Below are positions 1-6,639 of a stretch of DNA of 6,915 nt, piece by piece. Source of the stretch: Tannerellaceae bacterium (lineage in GTDB: Bacteria > Bacteroidota > Bacteroidia > Bacteroidales > Tannerellaceae); the NCBI GenBank assembly GCA_031279915.1, contig JAITHO010000062.1, positions 1 through 6,915 of the forward strand, given 5' to 3'. A program made the translations under genes and the position numbers. How positions within the stretch are numbered: the stretch's first letter is position 1; each line of letters begins with the position of its first letter. The notes beneath the pieces are model-generated. The model did no database searches, was not told where the DNA came from, and worked only from the letters and a program-made list of their open reading frames with translations.

Positions 1-247
1 AGTTGTAATAGAGATAATGAGGTTATTCATCAATCTCTATATATCCAGGCTTCTGCTGATATATGAAATCAAGATTCCGCCTTATTCGGCTTAAAATATT
101 TTATAAGAAATAATATTCAAATGCCCTCTTGGTATTCACAACTATTTGCATACATTTACAGCAGCGATTGTCAGTTTAAACGACCCTTTAAACTGACAAT
201 TTCTCCCCCCAGCCAAGCAATCTCAAATTATATAATATGTATACGGC
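1..247. other. non-coding left flank
   Basis: I see no credible gene in this AT-rich stretch. The short open frames have no recognisable protein features and no family resemblance. It holds an imperfect hairpin near the left edge (arms ATAGAGAT at 8-15 and ATCTCTAT at 33-40, with inner arms ATGA and TCAT), an AT-rich run at about 91-120, and the strong inverted repeat at 167-200 listed separately. The minus-strand operon ends at 248, so this is its downstream region. Whatever gene lies further left is outside the window. Confidence 0.7.
167..200 (-). terminator. perfect 14-bp hairpin downstream of the split-barrel operon, possible terminator
   Basis: ATTGTCAGTTTAAA at 167-180 is the exact reverse complement of TTTAAACTGACAAT at 187-200, with a 6-base loop (181-186). 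It lies 47 bases past the stop codon of the minus-strand gene ending at 248, where a transcription terminator or 3' RNA-stabilising structure is expected. Against a classic intrinsic terminator, neither strand has a clear U-tract after the stem: the plus side runs into TTCTCCCCCC, the minus side into CGCTGCTG. A protein-binding site or mobile-element remnant is also possible. The inverted repeat itself is certain; its function is not. Confidence 0.5.
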
Positions 248-273
248 TTAGAGGCGCACACTCTCCGTATGCA
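238..273 (-). other. hairpin spanning the stop codon of the distal split-barrel gene
   Basis: The segment 238-246 (TGTATACGG) pairs with 265-273 (CCGTATGCA) through nine base pairs, one of them a T-G wobble. Inside it AGAG (250-253) pairs with CTCT (261-264), leaving a 7-base loop. The TAA stop at 248-250 sits inside the structure. On the minus strand the stem is followed by an AT-rich run. It may contribute to termination or mRNA stability together with the hairpin at 167-200, or be a chance structure. Confidence 0.35.
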
Positions 274-679
274 AATTGCAGTAGTATCGAGCCTCGACTG
301 CCGTGAAGCGCAGCACGCAATAATCCGGATCCGAGGGGCCGGCAGGATAGAACATCTCATCGCCGCGCTGCCACAAGGCAAGCTTGATGTCGGCATCCTC
401 CAGCACATCCATCTGTCCCCGCAGCATCAAGCCCTGATACCTGAACCAAGCCTTGCGATAGAAATACAGACAAGCCTTTCCATTTTCCCGAAACTGTCCA
501 ACGCGCATCGAGGACGTATTCGTACTGAAATAAAACACACGGATGCCCTCGCGCTTCTTCACCATCAGCATCGCCTTTACCGCCGGAAAACCATCCCCAT
601 CAACCGAGCCCACCAGGGCCACCTTCTGCCTGCCGACAAAGCGCTCGAGCATGGCCAAGTCCATAAAATCCCTTTTCAT
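248..679 (-). CDS. pyridoxamine 5'-phosphate oxidase family protein (general stress protein 26-like, FMN-binding split barrel)
   Basis: This 143-residue cytoplasmic protein matches the small split-barrel family related to pyridoxamine 5'-phosphate oxidase (general stress protein 26 type). Members usually bind FMN or another flavin as dimers; the substrate is generally unknown, so I do not infer PLP synthesis. Visible family features are KVALVGSVDGDGFPAVKAM (19-37, first barrel strands), FYFSTNTSSMRVGQFREN (49-66, the usual flavin-phosphate region), CLYFY (70-74), the RGQMDVLED strand (87-95) and the C-terminal DPDYCVLRFTAVEARYY (118-133). Length is normal for the family. I chose the ATG at 677-679; the ATG at 662-664 (residue 6), preceded by AAAAGGGA, is a real alternative. 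The open frame extends upstream to 790, but that part overlaps the neighbouring gene and has no family resemblance. It lies 26 bases downstream of the NimA-like gene and is probably cotranscribed with it. Confidence 0.92.
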   Translation of the reverse strand: MKRDFMDLAMLERFVGRQKVALVGSVDGDGFPAVKAMLMVKKREGIRVFYFSTNTSSMRVGQFRENGKACLYFYRKAWFRYQGLMLRGQMDVLEDADIKLALWQRGDEMFYPAGPSDPDYCVLRFTAVEARYYCNLHTESVRL

Positions 680-681
680 CC

Positions 682-702
682 TATACATTATATATATGTA
701 TA
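682..702. other. AT-rich palindrome between the two split-barrel genes
   Basis: TATACAT (682-688) and ATGTATA (696-702) are exact inverted repeats around a 7-base TATATAT centre. They fill most of the 26-base gap between the stop of the NimA-like gene and the start of the distal gene. It could be a weak intercistronic hairpin, a regulator site or an AT-rich internal promoter. A run this rich in A and T makes chance symmetry fairly likely. Confidence 0.35.
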
Positions 703-705
703 TAA

Positions 706-1203
706 TTAATCCTCGGGAGGCAGATAGTTTTTGCGCGAAACGCCAAACTCTTTCACCTTCATGCTCGCGCTCTCGATCGCAACCTTCCATACCTTGACAT
801 TATTGACTGCCGGAGCATTGAAGCGAAATTTCCGCTCAGAATACTGCCGCATGAAGATCCTAAGGATATCAATCTTCCTGTCGAACTCCTCCTCAAAGGC
901 CACCGTGCCGCTAACCACCAGGCTGCGTGAGCTCATGCTGTAGCTGCAAGCCACATCGGGATGCTGCCACACAAGCCTGTGGCCCGCACAAAACGTTATG
1001 CAAACCCTCGGATTACGCTCAAGGATTTGCAACTTCCGGCCTTCCGGCCCTGAATGGAGATAAATGACGCCAGCCTCGTAGCCAAAATTCATCGGCACAA
1101 CATAAGGCGTGCCATCAACGTCGGCCATGCCAACAAAGCATACGTCGCAGCCGCGAATAAACTCTTCAATTTGCAGAGAATCTGTGTGGATAACTGTTTT
1201 CAT
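706..1203 (-). CDS. pyridoxamine 5'-phosphate oxidase family protein, NimA-like flavin-binding split barrel
   Basis: This 165-residue cytoplasmic protein resembles the NimA / flavin-nucleotide-binding branch of the split-barrel superfamily. True Nim proteins reduce 5-nitroimidazoles to harmless amines and are known in Bacteroides, but most family members are uncharacterised, so resistance must not be assumed. Key stretches are the N-terminal barrel (CFVGMADVDGTPYVVPMNFGYE, residues 22-43, split here as CFVGMADVDG and TPYVVPMNFGYE), then IYLHSGPEGRKLQILERNPR (47-66), the characteristic segment of the family with His50 near the position of the NimA active-site histidine, then RSLVVSGTVAFEE (93-105). 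The C-terminal half is more alpha-helical and charged. The ATG at 1201-1203 fits the family N-terminus; an upstream in-frame ATG at 1293 would add an unconserved hydrophobic leader and cross the promoter-like box at 1242-1249. It is the first gene of a probable two-gene minus-strand operon. Confidence 0.92.
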   Translation of the reverse strand: MKTVIHTDSLQIEEFIRGCDVCFVGMADVDGTPYVVPMNFGYEAGVIYLHSGPEGRKLQILERNPRVCITFCAGHRLVWQHPDVACSYSMSSRSLVVSGTVAFEEEFDRKIDILRIFMRQYSERKFRFNAPAVNNVKVWKVAIESASMKVKEFGVSRKNYLPPED

Positions 1204-1241
1204 GAGTATCGTTTTAAATGATATTATCACAATGATGTTTG

Positions 1242-1249
1242 CAAAGATA
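1242..1249 (-). promoter_or_regulatory. candidate -7 box for the split-barrel operon
   Basis: Read on the minus strand this is TATCTTTG, an exact match to the Bacteroidota -7 consensus TAnnTTTG, 38 bases upstream of the NimA-like start codon. The -33 partner is weak: TCTG lies at the 21-base spacing where TTTG is expected. An eight-base pattern with two free positions can occur by chance, but position and orientation are right. Confidence 0.5.
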
Positions 1250-1347
1250 AAAACTTGGAAGGCTTCGCCCCAGAGCGCCCCCCTTCCCTCCAATCAAGCA
1301 TTACAACCGGCAGACGAAAATCTTCCGTTAATATCTCAATCAGTGAT

Positions 1348-1355
1348 TATATTTG
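1348..1355 (+). promoter_or_regulatory. candidate -7 box for the DJ-1 family gene
   Basis: TATATTTG matches the Bacteroidota -7 consensus TAnnTTTG exactly and lies 35 bases upstream of the ATG at 1391, which would give a short leader. I find no good TTTG at the -33 spacing. Together with the minus-strand box at 1242-1249 it makes the 187-base gap a divergent promoter region. Between the two boxes, GGAAGG (1257-1262) and CCTTCC (1282-1287) form a small inverted repeat that might be a regulator site. Confidence 0.5.
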
Positions 1356-1390
1356 CCGCACAGATTTATACATATAAAAAAACATACAAA

Positions 1391-1957
1391 ATGAAAACAG
1401 CATTTATTTTCCTAGCAGACGGCTTCGAAGAGATAGAAGCCATTGGAATTACCGACGTACTGCGCCGGGCCGACATTGACGTGATCTTAGTCTCCACAGA
1501 GGATGAGGAAGATGTAACTGCATTAGGCGCCCATGATATTGCCGTGGAATACGACATGGCCTTTGATAACTTCGATGTCGCCGATGCCGATGAAGCCGAC
1601 GCGCTGATCCTCCCCGGCGGAATGCCCGGAAGCGCCAATCTGAACGAGCACGAGCCCCTCAAGGAGCTGCTCGTTGAGCACTACAATAAAGGCAAGCTCG
1701 TTGCAGCTATCTGCGCCGCTCCAATAGTTCTGGGCGGACTCGGCCTGCTCGAAGGACGACGCGCAACCTGCTATCCGAGCTTCGAACCGCAACTCAAAGG
1801 GGCGATACTCACCGACGCGCCAGTCGTTACCGACGGCAATGTCATCACCGGCAAAAGTCCCGGATCGGTCTTTGCCTTCGCCCTGGCAGTAGTCGAATAT
1901 CTCGTAGGAAAGGAGATAGCCGACCAAGTTGCCGCCGACCTCTGCCTGCCGGCTTAA
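1391..1957 (+). CDS. DJ-1/PfpI family protein (YajL/DJ-1 branch)
   Basis: This 188-residue cytoplasmic protein is a clear member of the DJ-1/YajL branch of the DJ-1/PfpI superfamily, full length against human DJ-1 (189 residues). Family members act in oxidative and carbonyl stress, with reported glyoxalase III, chaperone and disputed protein deglycase activities. Visible markers are the N-terminal FLADGFEEIEAI (7-18) with Glu16 matching DJ-1 Glu18, ALILPGGMPGSANL (71-84), the nucleophile elbow AAICAAP (105-111) with the reactive Cys108 matching DJ-1 Cys106, and SPGSVFAFALAVVEYLVGKE (156-175, ending helix). Where human DJ-1 has His126 this protein has Tyr128 (TCYP), so glyoxalase activity cannot be taken for granted; Cys127 next to it is a possible second redox cysteine. 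The ATG at 1391 follows an A-rich leader and matches the family N-terminus; the open frame runs back to 1109 but that part overlaps the divergent gene. It has its own promoter-like box and is likely monocistronic. Confidence 0.95.
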   Translation: MKTAFIFLADGFEEIEAIGITDVLRRADIDVILVSTEDEEDVTALGAHDIAVEYDMAFDNFDVADADEADALILPGGMPGSANLNEHEPLKELLVEHYNKGKLVAAICAAPIVLGGLGLLEGRRATCYPSFEPQLKGAILTDAPVVTDGNVITGKSPGSVFAFALAVVEYLVGKEIADQVAADLCLPA

Positions 1958-1970
1958 TTATGCAATCCAA

Positions 1971-2025
1971 TGGCGGCTGAAAATTTTTAGAGGTTTTTGG
2001 CCGCCAACTTTCAGTCATTTTATTA
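1971..2025 (+). terminator. possible terminator of the DJ-1 family gene
   Basis: Fourteen bases after the TAA stop, TGGCGGC (1971-1977) pairs exactly with GCCGCCA (2000-2006) across a 22-base AT-rich loop. An overlapping alternative pairs CTGAAA (1977-1982) with TTTCAG (2009-2014). The T-rich sequence CATTTTATTATTGTTT follows. The placement is right for a terminator, but the loop is long and the T-run is interrupted, so it may be weak. Confidence 0.4.
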
Positions 2026-2215
2026 TTGTTTAGGCCAAAATCTACTTCCAAGCTCGCATACGACGAAAAAAACTCATCCACGACAAATCCTATTATCAAA
2101 ATGAAAGCGGCGAATGCAATATTTCGCCTTAAAGCTCTTGTTTATCTTGCATAAATACAGGCATTGGGCTCATTTATTTTTATTTTGACAAATCCAAGAT
2201 TGTTTCGCTCCTTGT

Positions 2216-2243
2216 TGCGGATATTGTTTGTACAATAATCGCA
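2216..2243. other. imperfect 12-bp stem-loop upstream of the surface-protein promoter
   Basis: The inner stem TATTGT (2222-2227) and ACAATA (2232-2237) closes a TTGT loop. After an A-A mismatch the pairing continues (2216-2220 with 2239-2243, one G-T wobble). It sits about 95 bases upstream of the -33 box of the next gene and has no T-tract, so it does not look like a terminator. It could be an operator for a dimeric regulator, part of a small RNA or a chance structure. Confidence 0.3.
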
Positions 2244-2337
2244 GGCTGTGGCTGGTGGATTTTCAAGTAAAAACACAAAGAAAATGCTGTTTTTTAGGTT
2301 ACACCCTTGATTTAATGAAAAAAAAGTTCCGTTTTTA

Positions 2338-2352
2338 TTTGGAAGTTCCAAA
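2338..2352. promoter_or_regulatory. 15-bp palindrome on the -33 box, candidate operator
   Basis: TTTGGAA (2338-2344) and TTCCAAA (2346-2352) are exact inverted repeats around a single G. The left four bases are the -33 box itself. The core AAGTTCC (2343-2349) also occurs at 2324-2330, 19 bases upstream, about two helical turns away. This arrangement suits a dimeric repressor or activator acting on the promoter, but no regulator gene is nearby and the assignment is inference. Confidence 0.4.
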
Positions 2353-2368
2353 AACATCAGTAACTTTG
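2338..2368 (+). promoter_or_regulatory. Bacteroidota-type promoter of the surface-protein gene
   Basis: TTTG (2338-2341), a 19-base spacer and TAACTTTG (2361-2368) match the primary-sigma consensus of Bacteroidota (TTTG-N19-21-TAnnTTTG) in both boxes and spacing. Transcription would start near 2375 and give a leader of about 80 bases to the ATG at 2458 or about 105 to the ATG at 2482. An A8 run (2318-2325) just upstream could act as an UP-like element. This is the only complete two-box match I find in the window. Confidence 0.65.
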
Positions 2369-2457
2369 TGGCCGAATAACATAATGCTGCTTGCTGACAA
2401 AGCTGCGACTTAATTGGTATTTTGGATTACTTTTCTTTGCTTTTATAAATTTCCTAC

Positions 2458-5400
2458 ATGCATAAAAAACACAATTATCGAATGAAAATGTTTTTGAAGG
2501 CAGCCATAGTATGTACAGGTTTAGCGCTCTTTCCTGCAATCATACTCTCCGACTCAAGCGCGGACGCTGCAACAGGTAAGGTTCTATTGACAACACCACC
2601 ACTACCAACAACACAAGAGCAAACGTATCCGGCGTCGGATTCCCTGACGATGACGCCCAGCATCCCCGCAAGAACCTCTGTCGCGACAACCGACAGTATG
2701 TTTATAAGACGTCAGCAAATGCCGACAAAGAAATCACGGCAAAACCCTCCACCCATTGAGAGTATCCAGGTTAACCGCAATGCAGGCATGGCTGCTCTGA
2801 CTCCAGAAGAACTAATTCTGCAAGTATTCCTGAACAATGCCGGACAGACTTGCGCTACCGGCGGACTGGTTCAGAATGTGCAGTTCCATGGATTGCACTG
2901 GAGCGGTACTGCCTGGACAGATACCGACCACAGTCTTTCCTTTTTTGATCATGGAGAGCTTGCTTTTGGAGATGATGAGGATGGAGAGCCTACAATGCCG
3001 TCAGGAATACTGATGACTACCGGAGGAGGCAATCAATCGGAAGGACCGAACGCATTCGGTGATGGTGTGAGCGGTAGTAGCGGCGCTCATAATACATCTG
3101 CAGATCCGGACTTGCTAACTCTCATTCCCCAAGGCCATGTCCTGTTCCATGGGGCTATCCTGGAGTTTGATTTCACTCCGCAGGAAGGACATATCAGCTT
3201 TGAATATGTTTTTGCATCTGAAGAATATCCAAATTTTGTAGGCGGTACAGTAAGCGATGTTTTTGGATTCTTTATCTGGAGACCAGACATTCCAGGCGAC
3301 CCGCACGTGAATATCGCAACACTGCCTACAACTATGACAGCCACAAATGTGGTATCTATAAATAATGTGAACTGGGGGCAAATACCCTATGCGAACAACA
3401 ATGCGACCGATTATGGGGCTCCATTAGTAGGTCCACAAGGTGCACATAATCCGGAATATTACACTCCTGTATACTCAAACGCTCCATTTATGGAATACAG
3501 CGGGAGAACCGTCAAACTTTCGGCGGAAGCCAATGTGATTCCAGGAGTGACATACCATCTCAAGCTGGCCATATCCAATGTTGGCGACGATGGCTGGGGG
3601 TCCGGAGTATTCCTCAAAGCGGGCAGCTTCAGCATCGGAACGGGTATCACCAACTGGGTTAACAACGTTAGCGGAGTTGAGCACATGTATGAGGGTTGCT
3701 CGAACAGCCATATCACTATCGCTGTTACGCCCAGCTCGCAGCCGCTGACTCTCAACATTGCCTATTCAGGCGCGGCTGCCGGATCTATCGTCAAGCCCGA
3801 CGGAACGGCTATGCCGACGGCGGTTGTCGTTCCGCCAAACAATTCTTCTGTGGATATTCCTTACAGAATAATCAACAATCCAACGGAGGGAGATCTTGTT
3901 CTGACTATTGGCATCCCGGGTTGCGGAGGCAATTCGGAGGCTACCTTACATGTCCATAAAAGATTCATACATGCCGATCCTGTTGTCACTTCCGACTGCG
4001 GAGGAGCGACTCGCGGAAGCTTGGCCGTTAACGTAACCGGCGGATACAATCCAAAGTTCAGCGTTGACAACGGAGCTACCTGGACTTATGCTACCGACAT
4101 CCTTACCGGACTTGCCCAGGGATCGTACACGGTTAAGCTTACCGAAGACAATGCCTGCTTCGATTCTACCTTCACCGTATACATTCCCAGATGCTACGAT
4201 GTTTTACCCGAAAACTATACTGTGCAGGAGTATCAGGAGATCCTTCTCGACGTGCTTGCCAATGATATTCTGCCGAGCTATGTCTTTGCCACAGGATTTA
4301 ATCTGCTCGACAATGTTACGATGATGCCTAAGGCGGGCGTGCTTACCGTTGCCGGCTCTGGCGCCGACAGCAAGCTGATTTATCGCAATCACGGCATTGC
4401 GTCGCTTACTAATAATATCGACTCGCTCAAGTATGAGTTTACGGTGCAGAATCCGGTGACGCTGGCTATCGAACAGCTCTCGGCAACGGTTTTCATCTAC
4501 GTGCTCAGCGATCAGAACGGGGCCGCCACATGTCCGAACTCTCCAAGCCCTTATACCATACAGTTGCTGGTTCGCCCGGCAAGCACTGCCTACAAATGGA
4601 CTACGCTCGACGGCTCTACCGTTGTGCATGCCAACAGCTCTACGCATACCTCCAGCGTTAGCGGCCCCACCGAAAGCTGGCTAATCACTCCTACCGTTCC
4701 CAATGCTGCCACGTTATACAATGGGGGCTTCCCGGACGGCTTCTTCTCGCTGTTCGTCAATTATAACGGAGCTCCCGACTATCAGATGATATGGACAGGA
4801 GTGTACGATAGCAACTGGAACGACCCGGCCAACTGGGTGCAGATGAAAAACGGCGTACAAACTCCGGTGCAATGGGCTCCAACAAACTGTGCCGACGTGG
4901 TGATTCCATCATCGGTAAACAACTTCCCCGAAATCGTAAGCAACGCAACTTGCCGGGATATATTAGTGAAGGATAGAGCCATGCTCAAGAATCCTCACGG
5001 GCTGACGTATCATAATGCCTCGGTGGAGATAAAACTCAAGCCTTCGGAGCTCGACAGATTCGTGATGTGGTCGGCCCCGCTCGCCGATATGTATTCCGGA
5101 GACTATTATTATACAAACAATGCCGTCAACGCTCCGCAGGGAGACGCCTTCATGAATCTCTTTCAGCAAGCTAATCCTGACGCCGACGTCACGAGCAGCG
5201 CCGCAGCGCACAGCCGATTCACGGCAACCATGACCAGCGTCGGACAGCAACTCGAAATTGGGCGAGCTTTCAACCTAAAAGTTGTAAGCAACAGCGTTAC
5301 GCGAGAAACCGCGCTCTCCTTCCCACGAGCTGCTAACTCCTATCTGGGCGTTAATCTTCCGAATAGAGGCAATAAAAACAAATTCATCATCGACGGAATA

Positions 5401-6519
5401 ACTCTCAATGCCAACCGCCGCTTCCAGCTTCGGGTATACGGCGGAACAGGAGCAAGCTATCCCTTCAACAATGCCGGCTGGAATCTCATACAAGTGGTGA
5501 ATCCCTACATGGCCTACCTCAATATAGATTCCTTCATCACAAACAACGCTCCCAATTTCCAGAACGGATATTACATCTGGAACGGAGAGCTGAACGCGAG
5601 CTTCACCTCCGTGGCCTTCAATCCGGGAGGCAACCGCTACGAATTTTCCGGAACGGTGAGCAATCCAACCCAAAGCGAGCTAAAGTGGATCCCGCCACTG
5701 CAATCCTTCTTCGTCGCTAAAGCAGCAGGAGTTGTCGGCAATAATATACAAACCGTATGGATGTCGCCCAACTGGACAACAACCAAGCCCGTCGACTCCT
5801 ATACCCTTCGCGCCTCCAACGTCATCAGCGGCGGCAAACTCAACATCACCGCCACGCAGGGCAGCTCCACAGCCTCCGCACTATTATTATATGATATGGA
5901 AGCCGGCTTTATCACAAGCAAAAACAACCTGCCGGTCATTATCTATAACGACCAGCCACTCTCGGTTTATACTTATTCGGGAGGCAACGAAGCCCTCCAG
6001 GTCAACAGCAGCAGCATGTTTGACGCCGCACCCGTTCGCCTCGGATTCCGGAACGCGGAAGCCGGCGAAGTAACTCTCAACTTTAGCGGCCTCGAAAGCT
6101 TTGGATACGACGTAGTGCTCGAAGACAGGCTCACGAACAAGCAAATCAGCCTCAGCCCATCCAAATCAACCTATACCTTCATGGCCGCAAAACCCGTCAA
6201 CACAAAAGCCCTCGAAAGCAACGAACGATTCCTGCTCCGCATGGGATTCACCGGCAAAGGCATCACCTTCGGCTATACTGATACCGAGGTAGCCCCAGCC
6301 CCATTCCGGGTCTTCCCAACAGGCCAAGGCATACAAATAATATCCAATGCCGCGCCAACAGGCAACGTTCGCATATACAACATGCAAGGCTCAGTCATCT
6401 ATTCCGCCTCAGGAATTAACATCTCCAGCCTCCTCCTTCCCCTCACCTCAGGGCGCATGTACATAGTGCAGATAGAAGCCGGCGGCACATCAGTAGTCGA
6501 AAAAGTCTATTTAAAATAG
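2458..6519 (+). CDS. large secreted choice-of-anchor L domain protein with T9SS C-terminal sorting domain
   Basis: This 1353-residue protein is built for export and display on the cell surface, probably as an adhesin-like or matrix protein; its ligand is unknown. The N-terminus is a signal peptide (KAAIVCTGLALFPAIIL, 14-30) with likely cleavage after Ala37 or Ala38 (SADAA); there is no lipobox. After a Thr/Pro-rich linker (about 39-110) comes a choice-of-anchor L domain (about 113-396), marked by FEYVFASEEYPNF (248-260), SDVFGFF (266-272), SINNVN (300-305) and LAISNVGDDGWGSGVFLKAG (370-389). Then follow an Ig/Calx-beta-like segment (397-500), an SprB-like repeat (506-577, with GSYTVKLTEDNAC), a cadherin-like Big_9-type segment (583-682, with LLDVLANDILP), and a beta-rich region with WTGVYDSNWNDPANW (779-793). 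The end, VFPTGQGIQI (1285-1294) through YIVQI to KVYLK, is a type A T9SS sorting domain that is cut off on secretion. The ATG at 2482 (residue 9, MKMFLKAA) has a better A-rich leader and may be the true start. It has its own promoter and terminator. Confidence 0.93.
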   Translation: MHKKHNYRMKMFLKAAIVCTGLALFPAIILSDSSADAATGKVLLTTPPLPTTQEQTYPASDSLTMTPSIPARTSVATTDSMFIRRQQMPTKKSRQNPPPIESIQVNRNAGMAALTPEELILQVFLNNAGQTCATGGLVQNVQFHGLHWSGTAWTDTDHSLSFFDHGELAFGDDEDGEPTMPSGILMTTGGGNQSEGPNAFGDGVSGSSGAHNTSADPDLLTLIPQGHVLFHGAILEFDFTPQEGHISFEYVFASEEYPNFVGGTVSDVFGFFIWRPDIPGDPHVNIATLPTTMTATNVVSINNVNWGQIPYANNNATDYGAPLVGPQGAHNPEYYTPVYSNAPFMEYSGRTVKLSAEANVIPGVTYHLKLAISNVGDDGWGSGVFLKAGSFSIGTGITNWVNNVSGVEHMYEGCSNSHITIAVTPSSQPLTLNIAYSGAAAGSIVKPDGTAMPTAVVVPPNNSSVDIPYRIINNPTEGDLVLTIGIPGCGGNSEATLHVHKRFIHADPVVTSDCGGATRGSLAVNVTGGYNPKFSVDNGATWTYATDILTGLAQGSYTVKLTEDNACFDSTFTVYIPRCYDVLPENYTVQEYQEILLDVLANDILPSYVFATGFNLLDNVTMMPKAGVLTVAGSGADSKLIYRNHGIASLTNNIDSLKYEFTVQNPVTLAIEQLSATVFIYVLSDQNGAATCPNSPSPYTIQLLVRPASTAYKWTTLDGSTVVHANSSTHTSSVSGPTESWLITPTVPNAATLYNGGFPDGFFSLFVNYNGAPDYQMIWTGVYDSNWNDPANWVQMKNGVQTPVQWAPTNCADVVIPSSVNNFPEIVSNATCRDILVKDRAMLKNPHGLTYHNASVEIKLKPSELDRFVMWSAPLADMYSGDYYYTNNAVNAPQGDAFMNLFQQANPDADVTSSAAAHSRFTATMTSVGQQLEIGRAFNLKVVSNSVTRETALSFPRAANSYLGVNLPNRGNKNKFIIDGITLNANRRFQLRVYGGTGASYPFNNAGWNLIQVVNPYMAYLNIDSFITNNAPNFQNGYYIWNGELNASFTSVAFNPGGNRYEFSGTVSNPTQSELKWIPPLQSFFVAKAAGVVGNNIQTVWMSPNWTTTKPVDSYTLRASNVISGGKLNITATQGSSTASALLLYDMEAGFITSKNNLPVIIYNDQPLSVYTYSGGNEALQVNSSSMFDAAPVRLGFRNAEAGEVTLNFSGLESFGYDVVLEDRLTNKQISLSPSKSTYTFMAAKPVNTKALESNERFLLRMGFTGKGITFGYTDTEVAPAPFRVFPTGQGIQIISNAAPTGNVRIYNMQGSVIYSASGINISSLLLPLTSGRMYIVQIEAGGTSVVEKVYLK

Positions 6520-6550
6520 AACACTAAAACCTCCTATATATATCCATGAG

Positions 6551-6583
6551 AGCCCTGGCGCAAGCAAGCGTTAGGGCTTTTTT
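6551..6583 (+). terminator. intrinsic terminator of the surface-protein gene
   Basis: AGCCCTGGCGC (6551-6561) pairs with GCGTTAGGGCT (6568-6578) over 11 base pairs, two of them G-T wobbles, around a 6-base loop, and is followed directly by a T-run (6578-6583). It lies 31 bases after the stop codon. This is a standard rho-independent terminator for plus-strand transcription. The reverse direction lacks a U-tract, so it is not bidirectional. Confidence 0.9.
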
Positions 6584-6639
6584 GCTTAGGAGAGAGATAA
6601 GCCCGTCAAAGGCCGCCTGCAACTTTTAAACATCGCCCT

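Larger units (their letters stand above)
1958..2457. other. 500-base AT-rich intergenic region
   Basis: I find no convincing gene here. The open frames (minus 2142-2357, plus 2228-2413) show no domain, no signal sequence and no family resemblance, and the second crosses the promoter at 2338-2368. A 17-codon frame at 2101-2154 (starting MKAANAIF) is too short to support and overlaps a small hairpin (GGCGAA 2109-2114 with TTCGCC 2123-2128). The region also holds a possible terminator for the DJ-1 gene, the hairpin at 2216-2243, an A8 run at 2318-2325 and the promoter of the large surface-protein gene. Confidence 0.7.

Noticed and set aside
680..790. Upstream extension of the distal split-barrel gene
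   Set aside because: It overlaps the end of the NimA-like gene and has no similarity to the family, whose members start near residue 1 of the chosen frame.
1109..1390. Upstream extension of the DJ-1 family reading frame
   Set aside because: It would overlap the NimA-like gene on the other strand, and the family N-terminus begins exactly at the ATG at 1391.
2101..2154. 17-codon frame MKAANAIF... as a leader peptide
   Set aside because: It is too short to judge, has no promoter or start signal I can support, and lies far upstream of the mapped promoter-like boxes of the next gene.
2142..2357. 71-codon minus-strand open frame in the intergenic gap
   Set aside because: It has no recognisable family, signal sequence or domain, and it overlaps the -33 box of the downstream gene; AT-rich gaps give such frames by chance.
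2228..2413. 61-codon plus-strand open frame in the intergenic gap
   Set aside because: It runs through the promoter of the surface-protein gene and its translation resembles no known protein.
2500..2520. Cys19 of the surface protein as a lipoprotein cysteine
   Set aside because: The residues before it (AAIV) do not form a lipobox, the cysteine is inside the hydrophobic core, and an A-x-A site follows at the right place for signal peptidase I.
4204..4647. 147-codon minus-strand open frame inside the surface-protein gene
   Set aside because: It lies wholly opposite a well-supported domain-bearing frame and its translation shows no protein-like features; it is a shadow.
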